64,000 bases of DNA from Rheinheimera oceanensis (GTDB lineage Bacteria; Pseudomonadota; Gammaproteobacteria; Enterobacterales; Alteromonadaceae): contig NZ_JAGPNM010000002.1 of NCBI RefSeq assembly GCF_018831085.1, positions 549,675 through 613,674 of the forward strand, written 5' to 3'. The first letter of the stretch is position 1. Each line of letters starts with the position of its first letter. The notes beneath the pieces are model-generated. The model was given only the letters and a program-made list of their open reading frames with translations. It was not told the DNA's origin and did no database searches. This document shows positions 9,823 through 16,658 of the stretch, one piece after another. The translations under genes and the position numbers were made by a program.

Positions 9823-9842
9823 ATTAACCTGAAGTGCGGATC

Positions 9843-9857
9843 GTAAACCTTGTTTAC
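9843..9857. promoter_or_regulatory. Palindrome 2, GTAAAC-N3-GTTTAC, candidate activator site
   Basis: GTAAACCTTGTTTAC is identical to palindrome 1 except for one spacer base. Its centre is 35 bp from that of copy 1 and about 70-80 bp upstream of the sigma-54 promoter, the usual range for NtrC-type activators acting by DNA looping. Confidence 0.6.
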
Positions 9858-9882
9858 ACGCCAAACAAGGGAAATATAAAAA

Positions 9883-9896
9883 TTGATATAAATCAT
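9883..9896. promoter_or_regulatory. FNR/ANR-like box
   Basis: TTGATATAAATCAT matches the FNR/ANR consensus TTGAT-N4-ATCAA at nine of ten specified positions. Cytochrome bd operons are commonly controlled by FNR or ANR, so oxygen control is plausible here in addition to the two-component system. Confidence 0.5.
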
Positions 9897-9920
9897 AAAG
9901 TAATAAGTATACTCACAAAG

Positions 9921-9936
9921 TGGTAAGCATCTTGCA
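9921..9936 (+). promoter_or_regulatory. Sigma-54 (-24/-12) promoter of the cytochrome bd operon
   Basis: TGGTAAGCATCTTGCA fits the sigma-54 consensus TGG-N8-TTGCA, with the invariant GG and GC at the required spacing. Transcription would start near 9947, about 50 bases before the leader gene at 9998. It is the expected partner of the divergently encoded NtrC-type activator. Confidence 0.65.
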
Positions 9937-9997
9937 AATCTTGTTGCATAAACCCAGTTATATAAACCAAGCAGATGTCGCAGTAAGAGAGTACGTT

Positions 9998-10102
9998 ATG
10001 AATAGTAGTTTATTAATCACTGAAGTTTTGGCACTAAGCCTGATGGTGGCCGTAGCGCTGGCGCCTGCCCTGTACTGCTATTTGCAGCAGCGGAGACGCT
10101 GA
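9998..10102 (+). CDS. 34-residue membrane peptide leading the cytochrome bd operon
   Basis: A 34-codon gene beginning MNSSLLITEVLALS and ending LQQRRR. It has one hydrophobic helix (about residues 5-27) and a basic C-terminus, the layout of a single-pass inner-membrane peptide. AAGAGAG lies 6 bases before the ATG, and its TGA ends one base before cydA, whose ribosome site GGAG (10092-10095) lies inside this gene. It does not look like CydX, CydH or DUF2474 to me. It could be a small oxidase subunit, an assembly factor or a translated leader. A longer version from GTG at 9920 would start inside the sigma-54 promoter and is rejected. Confidence 0.6.
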   Translation: MNSSLLITEVLALSLMVAVALAPALYCYLQQRRR

Positions 10103-10103
10103 T

Positions 10104-11510
10104 ATGGAACTGGATGCTGCGCTGTTATCCCGTTTGCAGTTTGCGTTTACCGTTAGTTTCCACATTATTTTTCCGTCTATTACCATCGGCCTGGCCACGC
10201 TGATTGCGATTTGGGAGGGCCTATGGCTGAAAACCGGCAACCCTGTGTATTTGCAACTGGCTAAATTCTGGATCAAGCCTTTCGCCATTACTTTTGGTAT
10301 GGGAGTGGTATCGGGCATAGTGTTGTCGTACGAATTTGGCACCAACTTTTCTGAGTTTTCCCGCATTACCGGCGCAGTACTGGGGCCATTAATGGCGTAC
10401 GAAGTATTGACCGCGTTTTTCCTTGAGGCTGGCTTTCTTGGCATTATGCTGTTTGGCTGGCAGCGCGTTGGGCCTAAGCTGCATTTTATGGCTACGGTGG
10501 TAGTAGCAGTAGGCACCTGGATTTCGGCGTTTTGGATTATTGCTGCTAACTCCTGGATGCATACACCGGCCGGCCATATTATTGTTGATGGCGTATTCCA
10601 GGTAGACAGCTGGTGGCAGGTCATTTTTAACCCGTCAATGCCATACCGCTTTACTCATATGTTACTGGCGGCTTTTATTACCGGCACTTTCGTTGTGCTA
10701 GCCACCAGCGCATGGCAACTGCGGCACAGCGAGCACAAAAATATGGCCCGCAAAGGCTTGTCGATGACACTGTGGCTGGCACTGATTTTAACGCCGCTGC
10801 AGGCTTATGTCGGTGATTTGCACGGCCTGAATGTAAAAGAGCATCAGCCGGTAAAACTGGCCGCAATGGAGGGTATTTGGGCCGAGCGTGAAGCCGGTGC
10901 GCCGCTGCTGCTATTCGCTATTCCTGACAGAGTGGCGGAAAAAAACCATTTTGAAATAGGTATCCCAAAACTGGCCAGCCTGATTTTAACCCACGACCCC
11001 GATGGCGAACTGATGGGCTTAAAGGCAGTACCGGCGGACGAGCGGCCTAACGTTGCTGTCGTGTTTTTCTCGTTCCGCGTTATGGTCGGTATTGGCGTGC
11101 TGATGATTTTAACTGCATTTGCCGGTGCGTTCTTACGCTGGCGCGGCACCTTATACCAGAGCCGCTGGTTTTTAACTGCCTGCAGTTATCTGGCGCCAAG
11201 CGGTATTATTGCCGTGCTGGCGGGCTGGTATGTGGTAGAAGTTGGCCGCCAACCCTGGCTGGTACATGGCCTGGTACGTACCATTGATGTGGTGTCGCCT
11301 CTGCCGGCAGAACGGGTGCTGTTTTCTCTTACCCTGTTTGTGCTGACATACAGTCTGCTGTTTGGTGTTTACCTGTACTTTATGCGCAAGCTTATTCGTA
11401 AAGGGCCGCCACCGATGGAAAAACTGTCACAGCAACTGATTGGTGTTAAAGCATCGGGCTATGCCGTAGCGCTGGCCAAACATATAAAACCGGAACAGGA
11501 GCAACGCTAA
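10104..11510 (+). CDS. cydA: Cytochrome bd-type quinol oxidase subunit I (CIO type)
   Basis: Subunit I of the membrane quinol oxidase that reduces oxygen to water without pumping protons. The 468 residues include the haem-ligand histidine near the N-terminus (FTVSFHIIFP), the RFTHMLLA histidine, the methionine region FSFRVMVG and the GRQPW segment, with about nine transmembrane helices. The quinol-binding Q-loop lacks the long insertion of E. coli CydA. Together with the length this places it in the cyanide-insensitive oxidase (CioA) branch. Its TAA overlaps the ATG of cydB (TAATG), so translation is probably coupled. Regulation is likely by sigma-54 and FNR/ANR from the upstream sites. Confidence 0.95.
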   Translation: MELDAALLSRLQFAFTVSFHIIFPSITIGLATLIAIWEGLWLKTGNPVYLQLAKFWIKPFAITFGMGVVSGIVLSYEFGTNFSEFSRITGAVLGPLMAYEVLTAFFLEAGFLGIMLFGWQRVGPKLHFMATVVVAVGTWISAFWIIAANSWMHTPAGHIIVDGVFQVDSWWQVIFNPSMPYRFTHMLLAAFITGTFVVLATSAWQLRHSEHKNMARKGLSMTLWLALILTPLQAYVGDLHGLNVKEHQPVKLAAMEGIWAEREAGAPLLLFAIPDRVAEKNHFEIGIPKLASLILTHDPDGELMGLKAVPADERPNVAVVFFSFRVMVGIGVLMILTAFAGAFLRWRGTLYQSRWFLTACSYLAPSGIIAVLAGWYVVEVGRQPWLVHGLVRTIDVVSPLPAERVLFSLTLFVLTYSLLFGVYLYFMRKLIRKGPPPMEKLSQQLIGVKASGYAVALAKHIKPEQEQR

Positions 11511-12553
11511 TGGAACTACAAATAGGTCTGCCTTTGTTTTATTTCCTGTTGCTGGGTTTTGCCATTTTAATGTACGTGCTGCTGGATGGCTTCGATTTAG
11601 GCATCGGTATTTTGTATCCGTGGTTTAACACCGACGCTGAGCACGATCATTTAATGCGTTCTATTTCGCATGTCTGGGATGGCAACGAAACCTGGCTGGT
11701 ATTTGGCGGTGTGATCCTGTTTGGCGCTTTTCCGCTGGCGTATGCCAGTATCGCTTCATTACTGTACCTGCCGATTATGCTGATGCTGATAGGCCTGATC
11801 TTTCGCGGCGTGGCGTTTGAATACCGCTTTAAATCCCATACCTCTAAAATATGGTGGAACCGGGCTTTTGCCATAGGTTCCAGCCTGGCAGCGTTTTGTC
11901 AGGGCCTGATGCTGGGTGTGTTAGTGCAAGGTGTTGATGCCGACAGCATAGCCTCGTCCAGCTTGCAGTGGTTAACGCCGTTTAGCCTGTTTACCGGTTT
12001 AGCCGTTATGGCAGGCTATGCTTTGCTGGGTTGTACTTACCTGACGATGAAAAGCAGAGGTGATATTCAGCAAAAAGCCGCCCGCTACGGCCAGCGCCTG
12101 CTGTTATTTGTGATGCTGGCGATGTTGTTAGTGAGTTTATTTACGCTTTACAAGCAACCGGAAATTCGCGAGCGCTGGTTTGGCGGCGCCCACAGCCTGA
12201 TCCTGATGTTACTGCCGTTGATGGCTATACTGGCAGCCAGGCTGTTGTTCCGTGATTTAGGCCGGGTACAGCGCCAGTTTGCTGCCGAGGCAGATATCAG
12301 CATCCGCCACGAAAGCCGCCCGTTCTGGCTGGCAGCCAGTTTGTTTTTGCTGGCTTTTGCCGGTTTGGTTGCGGGGCTGTTTCCTTACTTACTGCCGCAT
12401 CAGATCAGCTTTTATACCGCAGCAGCACCTGACAGCAGCTTAAGCTTTATGCTACCGGGCGTACTGATCTTTTTACCGCTGATCCTGGCGTATACCTTAT
12501 GGGGTTATCATATCTTTCGCGGTAAGGTGGAAGACTATGAGGAGGGCTACTAA
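11510..12553 (+). CDS. cydB: Cytochrome bd-type quinol oxidase subunit II
   Basis: A 347-residue polytopic membrane protein. It begins with the typical subunit II pattern LLGFAILMYVLLDGFDLGIG and has WDGNETWLVFGG and LIGLIFRGVAFEYRFK further on. It pairs with CydA and stabilises the haem site. It overlaps cydA by one base upstream and the DUF2474-like gene by one base downstream, forming a tightly coupled operon. The length is close to CioB proteins. Confidence 0.95.
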   Translation: MELQIGLPLFYFLLLGFAILMYVLLDGFDLGIGILYPWFNTDAEHDHLMRSISHVWDGNETWLVFGGVILFGAFPLAYASIASLLYLPIMLMLIGLIFRGVAFEYRFKSHTSKIWWNRAFAIGSSLAAFCQGLMLGVLVQGVDADSIASSSLQWLTPFSLFTGLAVMAGYALLGCTYLTMKSRGDIQQKAARYGQRLLLFVMLAMLLVSLFTLYKQPEIRERWFGGAHSLILMLLPLMAILAARLLFRDLGRVQRQFAAEADISIRHESRPFWLAASLFLLAFAGLVAGLFPYLLPHQISFYTAAAPDSSLSFMLPGVLIFLPLILAYTLWGYHIFRGKVEDYEEGY

Positions 12554-12684
12554 TGGTAAAACTATCGCTGCCTAACGGACGGCCATTGCCTAAAATAGTC
12601 TGGTTTATTCTGCTGTATCTGGTGGGTTTAGGCAGCCTGACATTGGTTGCACTGTTACTGAAAAGCCTACTCTCCGGCCTGTAA
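12553..12684 (+). CDS. DUF2474-like small membrane protein of the cytochrome bd operon
   Basis: A 43-residue single-pass membrane protein (hydrophobic helix about residues 15-40, WFILLYLVGLGSLTLVALLL). Its ATG overlaps the cydB stop (TAATG). Position, size and the pattern match DUF2474 proteins, which sit at the end of CIO-type operons and are thought to act like CydX in oxidase assembly or stability. The stop is at 12682-12684. Function here is by analogy. Confidence 0.8.
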   Translation: MVKLSLPNGRPLPKIVWFILLYLVGLGSLTLVALLLKSLLSGL

Positions 12685-12698
12685 ACGCCACTGTGTCG

Positions 12699-12740
12699 TG
12701 CAAAAATAGTCGTTAATCGCAATTTCCGGCTATTTTTGCA
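12699..12740 (+). terminator. Inverted repeat after the cytochrome bd operon
   Basis: Arms TGCAAAAATAG (12699-12709) and CTATTTTTGCA (12730-12740) form an 11-bp stem around a 20-base loop, 14 bases after the last operon gene. The T-run lies inside the 3' arm, so this is a likely but unusual termination or RNA-stability structure. Confidence 0.45.
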
Positions 12741-12746
12741 GCGCCC

Positions 12747-12758
12747 CCTTGCGCAAGG
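12747..12758. promoter_or_regulatory. 12-bp palindrome upstream of a small secreted protein
   Basis: CCTTGCGCAAGG is a perfect 12-bp palindrome about 70 bp before the start of the 105-residue secreted protein. It could be an operator. No regulator is implied by the neighbourhood. Confidence 0.25.
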
Positions 12759-12827
12759 TATTACAAGCGCTCATTATCAAATGACATCGTGTTACCTTAA
12801 AACGGTGTATTAAGTGAATGAGGTTGT

Positions 12828-13145
12828 ATGCGCTGGCTAAGTAGTTTTGCCTTACTGTTGTATCTGAGTTTATTGTGCACGCCGCAAGCCTTTGCTGTGC
12901 ATGATCAGCGGTTATCGCCGCTGGCAGATACTCAGTTTCATGCGCTTACACCGTCTACTTCGCACCACACAGTAACAACAGAACAAGACAGCACTGACGA
13001 ACCACAACCTGTGCTGCCGGTTTCTGCCGGTACTACCGCCTTAGCTTTTTTCAGCACAGTTTATGCTGTGCGCAGTGTATTTAACAAAGCACCGTTCTTA
13101 GTTTCGCTGCAGGCCCGTGCCCCGCCGGTTTTGCCCTCACATTAA
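12828..13145 (+). CDS. Small exported protein of unknown function
   Basis: A 105-residue protein with a clear signal peptide (SSFALLLYLSLLCTPQAFA, cleavage about residue 23). The mature part is polar, histidine- and threonine-rich (SHHTVTTEQ), then has a weakly hydrophobic segment (AGTTALAFFSTVYAVRSVF) and ends in RAPPVLPSH. I do not recognise the family; short exported proteins with a similar RAPP-type tail occur near metal-resistance genes, but no such gene is adjacent. The ATG at 12828 has GAGG close upstream. It appears monocistronic, with a hairpin after the stop. Confidence 0.6.
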   Translation: MRWLSSFALLLYLSLLCTPQAFAVHDQRLSPLADTQFHALTPSTSHHTVTTEQDSTDEPQPVLPVSAGTTALAFFSTVYAVRSVFNKAPFLVSLQARAPPVLPSH

Positions 13146-13155
13146 GTTTCAGCCA

Positions 13156-13172
13156 GAACAGCCTTGCTGTTC
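13156..13172 (+). terminator. Hairpin after the small exported protein
   Basis: GAACAGC-CTT-GCTGTTC, a 7-bp stem with a 3-base loop 11 bases after the stop, followed after a short gap by a T-run (13184-13190). Probable weak terminator. Confidence 0.45.
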
Positions 13173-13230
13173 ATAGTTAAATTATTTTTTAGCCGGTATG
13201 GCCTCTGCGTGCCGGCATGTGAGGAACACC

Positions 13231-13791
13231 ATGAAAACATTAGCATTATACTCTGTTGAAGCCATTGATCATTTAGTACAACCTACAGATTTTGACGGTA
13301 TGACATTAAACTCACCGGCACTGACCGTAGTGACCGACTTTAAACACAGCCAGCCTAATACTGTAATTGCATCTACCACAGCACGTGATGCGCTGGACAT
13401 GATGCAACAGGAACAAACCAAGCTTAAGCTGGTAGTTGATCACGACGCCGAATTGGTGGGATTACTACACCTTGACCAGTTGTCAGATCAGTCGATTATG
13501 CGCCGTATTGCCTTTGGCGACAGCCGTGATGATATTACTGTAGCTGACTTAATGCGCCCGCGTGAGCGTATTAAAGCACTGGCGTATCAGCAACTGCAGC
13601 ACTGTAGCATTGCTGATGTGGTTAATACGCTGCAATCAAGTGGTGAGCAACACTGCGTGGTAGTAGACCGTGAATCACACCAGATCCGCGGTGTAATAAG
13701 CGCGCAGGATATTGCCCGGCGTTTACGTATGCAGTTGCATATTCAGCAAGCCCCCACCTTTTTGCATATCTTCGACAGCTTATCTGCCTGA
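13231..13791 (+). CDS. CBS-domain protein
   Basis: A 186-residue cytoplasmic protein with an N-terminal segment of about 35 residues followed by two CBS motifs (about 45-105 and 110-180; VVDHDAELVGLLHLDQL and VVVDRESHQIRGVISAQDIARR). CBS pairs bind adenine nucleotides and usually regulate a partner, but no transporter or enzyme domain is fused here. I chose ATG 13231 because GAGG sits seven bases upstream; an in-frame start at 13198 would add an unlikely 11-residue extension. A strong terminator follows directly. The regulated partner is unknown. Confidence 0.85.
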   Translation: MKTLALYSVEAIDHLVQPTDFDGMTLNSPALTVVTDFKHSQPNTVIASTTARDALDMMQQEQTKLKLVVDHDAELVGLLHLDQLSDQSIMRRIAFGDSRDDITVADLMRPRERIKALAYQQLQHCSIADVVNTLQSSGEQHCVVVDRESHQIRGVISAQDIARRLRMQLHIQQAPTFLHIFDSLSA

Positions 13792-13800
13792 TGCTAAAAC

Positions 13801-13829
13801 GGCTGGCCTTAGCGCCAGCCTTTTTCTTT
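13801..13829 (+). terminator. Rho-independent terminator after the CBS protein
   Basis: GGCTGGC (13801-13807), 6-base loop, GCCAGCC (13814-13820), then TTTTTCTTT. A textbook intrinsic terminator. Confidence 0.85.
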
Positions 13830-13916
13830 GCCGTATTACCACAGCATATTAGCTATGCCGCTTAAAACCTGCGCTTTGCCGCTGTGGGGTTTGTACTCAC
13901 GTCTGGATCGGGTTAG

Positions 13917-13940
13917 GTTTAAGCAAAAATAAACTTAAAC
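13917..13940. promoter_or_regulatory. Inverted repeat upstream of the S9 peptidase
   Basis: GTTTAAG (13917-13923) and CTTAAAC (13934-13940) flank an A-rich 10-base spacer, 20 bp before the peptidase ATG. It may be an operator or overlap the transcription start. Confidence 0.3.
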
Positions 13941-13959
13941 TACATTATCCGGGAGCATT

Positions 13960-16059
13960 ATGCGTACATTTACCCGCTCAGCGCTGGTGATCGCCACCAG
14001 CTTATTACTGAGCAGCCCTGCCTTACTGGCTGAAGAGCCTGTTGCCGTATCGGGCGCAGCCCACGCCACTACAACAGCCAGCAGCCGTTATTTTGAGGCC
14101 GAAGATATTTTCGCACTGGAGTATGCCGCTGATGTGCAAATATCACCGGATGGCAGCAAAATTGTCTATGTACGTGCCAGTAATGACATTATGACTGACA
14201 GTACCCGCAACAGCCTGTGGTTAGTGGATGTAAAAACCGGCCAGCAATTACCGCTGTTTGCCGACCAGTTTAATTACAGCCAGCCACGCTGGTCTGCTGA
14301 TGGCAAACAGCTGGCATTTATTTCTGACATGAGCGGCTCCAGGCAAATTCATCTGCACTGGCTGGCAGAAAATAAAACTGCCCAGTTATCTAAATTACGG
14401 CAAAGCCCGTCTAACCTGGTTTGGTCACCGGATGGCAAACAACTGGCTTTTACCATGAATGTCGATGCCCGTGAGGCCGCAGTAAAGCAAAGTGTTAAGC
14501 GGGTAAAAAAACCTAATGGTGCCAAATGGTCTGAACCTGCCGTAGTGCTGGACCGGGTGCGTTATCAGGCTGACGGCCAGGGCTTTTTAAAGCCGCAGTT
14601 CCGGCAAATATTTGTTCTGCCGGCCAGTGGCGGCATTGAACGCCAGTTAACTCAGGGTGACTTTAATTACGGTAGCGATTTAAGCTTTACACCGGATAGC
14701 AAAGCGCTGGTGTTTTCTGCCAACCTCGACCCCGACTGGGAATATCAGCCACGTGACAGCAATTTATATAAGCTGGATTTAGCCACAGAACAGTTAACAG
14801 CCCTTACTACTATGCCAGGCAGTGAATCATCACCGGTGTTTTCGCCCGACGGTAAACAACTGGCGTTTTTATGGCAAAACAATGCTCTGGTGCCTTACAG
14901 CAACAGCAAGCTGAAAGTTTTAAACCTGAGTTCAAACAACATCAGCGACATTGCTGCAGACTTTGATCGCAGTATCGACCAACCAAACTGGCTGAATAAC
15001 TCCAGCTTTGTGGTGCAATACGATGATCGCGGTCAGCGCAAGCTGGCTACCTTGAGTAGCAGCGGCAAAATTACCGAGCTTACCGCCAGTTTAGGTGGTG
15101 TATCCCAGCCGCAGCCTTATTTAAGCGGCTCATACTCGGTGGCGAATAACGGCACCATCGCCTATACCCATGGCACCAGCCAGCGTCCAAGCGAGGTTGC
15201 CGTCCTGCAAAAGGGTAAAACTACGGTACTTACTGCCCTGAACGACGATTTGCTCGGCCATAAAAAGCTGGCACAGGTACATGAAATTACTTATAAGTCA
15301 TCTTTTGACGGCGAAGAAATACAAGGCTGGTATATGACACCGCCGGACTTTGACCCGGCGAAGAAATACCCGCTGTTGCTTGAAATTCACGGCGGCCCGC
15401 ACTTAGCCTATGGTGCCCAGTGGAGTGCGGAAATGCAGCGCTATGCCAAAGAAGGTTATGTGGTGTTTTATGACAACCACCGCGGTAGCTCATCGTACGG
15501 CGAGCGTTTTGCCATGTTGCTGCACAATAAATACAGCTCACCGGAAGACTACGCCGACCACGACAGCGGCGTAAATGCGATGCTGGCACTGGGTTTTATT
15601 GATGAAAATAACCTGTTTATCGGCGGCGGCTCAGCCGGTGGTATTGCTACCGCTTATGCCATAGGCCTGACCGACCGCTACAAAGCCGCAGCAGTGGTAA
15701 AACCGATTATTAACTGGTTAAGTAAAGTGCTAACCGGCGACACTTATACCTATCAGACCTTTCACCAGTTCCCCGGCGTGCCATGGGAAAATGTCGAGCA
15801 CTACTGGCAGCGCTCGCCGCTAAGCCTGGTGGGCAATGTAAAAACCCCGACTATTCTGATCACCGGTGAAGCAGACCGGCGCACACCTATTTCAGAATCA
15901 GAGCAGTTTTATCAGGCGCTGAAACTACGCCGGGTTGATACTACTCTGGTGCGGGTACCGGGCTCACCGCACGGTATTTCTAACCGCCCCAGCCGGATGA
16001 TTGAAAAAGTAGAGTATATGCTGGCCTGGTTTGAAAAATACCGCACGCCTTCTAACTAA
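13960..16059 (+). CDS. Exported S9-family (prolyl oligopeptidase/acylaminoacyl-type) peptidase
   Basis: A 699-residue serine peptidase with a signal peptide (about 1-24), a seven-bladed WD40/PD40-type propeller (about 55-420; repeated SPDGKQLAF-type blades) and an alpha/beta-hydrolase domain (about 440-699). The catalytic triad is visible: S558 in GGGSAGG, D639 in GEADRRTP and H671 in GSPHGIS. S9 enzymes cleave short peptides inside the propeller cavity; the signal peptide places it in the periplasm or outside. Homologues are common in Alteromonadales that live on protein. It appears monocistronic, between a terminator and a downstream hairpin. Confidence 0.93.
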   Translation: MRTFTRSALVIATSLLLSSPALLAEEPVAVSGAAHATTTASSRYFEAEDIFALEYAADVQISPDGSKIVYVRASNDIMTDSTRNSLWLVDVKTGQQLPLFADQFNYSQPRWSADGKQLAFISDMSGSRQIHLHWLAENKTAQLSKLRQSPSNLVWSPDGKQLAFTMNVDAREAAVKQSVKRVKKPNGAKWSEPAVVLDRVRYQADGQGFLKPQFRQIFVLPASGGIERQLTQGDFNYGSDLSFTPDSKALVFSANLDPDWEYQPRDSNLYKLDLATEQLTALTTMPGSESSPVFSPDGKQLAFLWQNNALVPYSNSKLKVLNLSSNNISDIAADFDRSIDQPNWLNNSSFVVQYDDRGQRKLATLSSSGKITELTASLGGVSQPQPYLSGSYSVANNGTIAYTHGTSQRPSEVAVLQKGKTTVLTALNDDLLGHKKLAQVHEITYKSSFDGEEIQGWYMTPPDFDPAKKYPLLLEIHGGPHLAYGAQWSAEMQRYAKEGYVVFYDNHRGSSSYGERFAMLLHNKYSSPEDYADHDSGVNAMLALGFIDENNLFIGGGSAGGIATAYAIGLTDRYKAAAVVKPIINWLSKVLTGDTYTYQTFHQFPGVPWENVEHYWQRSPLSLVGNVKTPTILITGEADRRTPISESEQFYQALKLRRVDTTLVRVPGSPHGISNRPSRMIEKVEYMLAWFEKYRTPSN

Positions 16060-16073
16060 GTTACGGCTTACAG

Positions 16074-16095
16074 TGCCGGCTAATCAGAGCCGGCA
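16074..16095 (+). terminator. Hairpin after the S9 peptidase
   Basis: TGCCGGCT-AATCAG-AGCCGGCA, an 8-bp GC-rich stem 14 bases after the stop codon. No clear T-run follows. Confidence 0.45.
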
Positions 16096-16177
16096 TGAAC
16101 CGGTTTAATTACTATTGTTGTTTGAATAAAGGCGGCATGCTACCTTGCCGCCTGTTGTATTTGCCGGAGTGCCTGTG

Positions 16178-16639
16178 ATGGTGGCCAAGCTTATTATTTT
16201 TAGTATCCGCTCGCTTATTTCCCTGCTGCTGGGCGTGGCGCATGTGTATTTTGTGATCTTGTGTTTTGGTTTTATCGCTACGATAAACCCGGTACAACTG
16301 TGGATCATGGACTCCGATACCTTACGCGGCTCTGCACTGTTATGGCTTTCCATTATGGATTTAGTGCTGCATCTGCTGCTGGCGGTTCCGGTTGTAATCG
16401 CTCTGCTGTATCTGCAAACCCAGCTACGCCGTTACCACCTGTGTCTGGTTGCTGTGCCAATGCTGGGTTTTGGTTTATATAGTTTGTGGCTGTTGTTTAG
16501 CCAGCGGCACGAGCTTAGCCTGACCTACCTTAGCTATATCAACACCCTGCTGCCGGCTTTTGCATTACTGCTTGTTGGCTTTTTGGCGCTAAAACACTTT
16601 GGTCATATTAAACCTGCAGCCGCGTCCTTGCGGCTGTAA
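16178..16639 (+). CDS. Four-helix membrane protein of unknown function
   Basis: A 153-residue protein with four predicted transmembrane helices (about 5-35, 55-80, 90-112 and 122-145) and a short polar tail. No catalytic motif is visible and I do not recognise the family. ATG 16178 is chosen because GGAG lies eight bases before it; an in-frame ATG at 16145 lacks a ribosome site. A hairpin spans the stop codon. Confidence 0.6.
   Translation: MVAKLIIFSIRSLISLLLGVAHVYFVILCFGFIATINPVQLWIMDSDTLRGSALLWLSIMDLVLHLLLAVPVVIALLYLQTQLRRYHLCLVAVPMLGFGLYSLWLLFSQRHELSLTYLSYINTLLPAFALLLVGFLALKHFGHIKPAAASLRL
16617..16636 (+). terminator. Hairpin at the end of the small membrane protein gene
   Basis: CAGCCGC-GTCCTT-GCGGCTG overlaps the last codons of the gene. 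It lies between this gene and the convergent DUF4862 gene and is followed by a TTTT only after 12 bases. Likely bidirectional termination. Confidence 0.45.
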
Positions 16640-16658
16640 CAGTTACGGTTTTAACACC

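Larger units (their letters stand above)
9807..9997. promoter_or_regulatory. Divergent control region between kinase and cytochrome bd operon
   Basis: This AT-rich stretch separates the kinase gene (minus) and the cytochrome bd operon (plus). Reading toward the oxidase it holds two palindromes (9808-9822, 9843-9857), an FNR/ANR-like box (9883-9896), a TATACT hexamer at 9908-9913 that could serve as a sigma-70 -10, and a sigma-54 promoter (9921-9936). The 34-codon leader gene at 9998 follows. Confidence 0.7.

Noticed and set aside
9920..10102. A 60-codon version of the leader peptide from GTG at 9920.
   Set aside because: It would start inside the sigma-54 promoter, lacks a ribosome site, and the ATG at 9998 with AAGAGAG is better.
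10034..10624. A 196-codon frame on the minus strand inside cydA.
   Set aside because: Antisense to a certain gene, no ribosome site or domain; a shadow frame.
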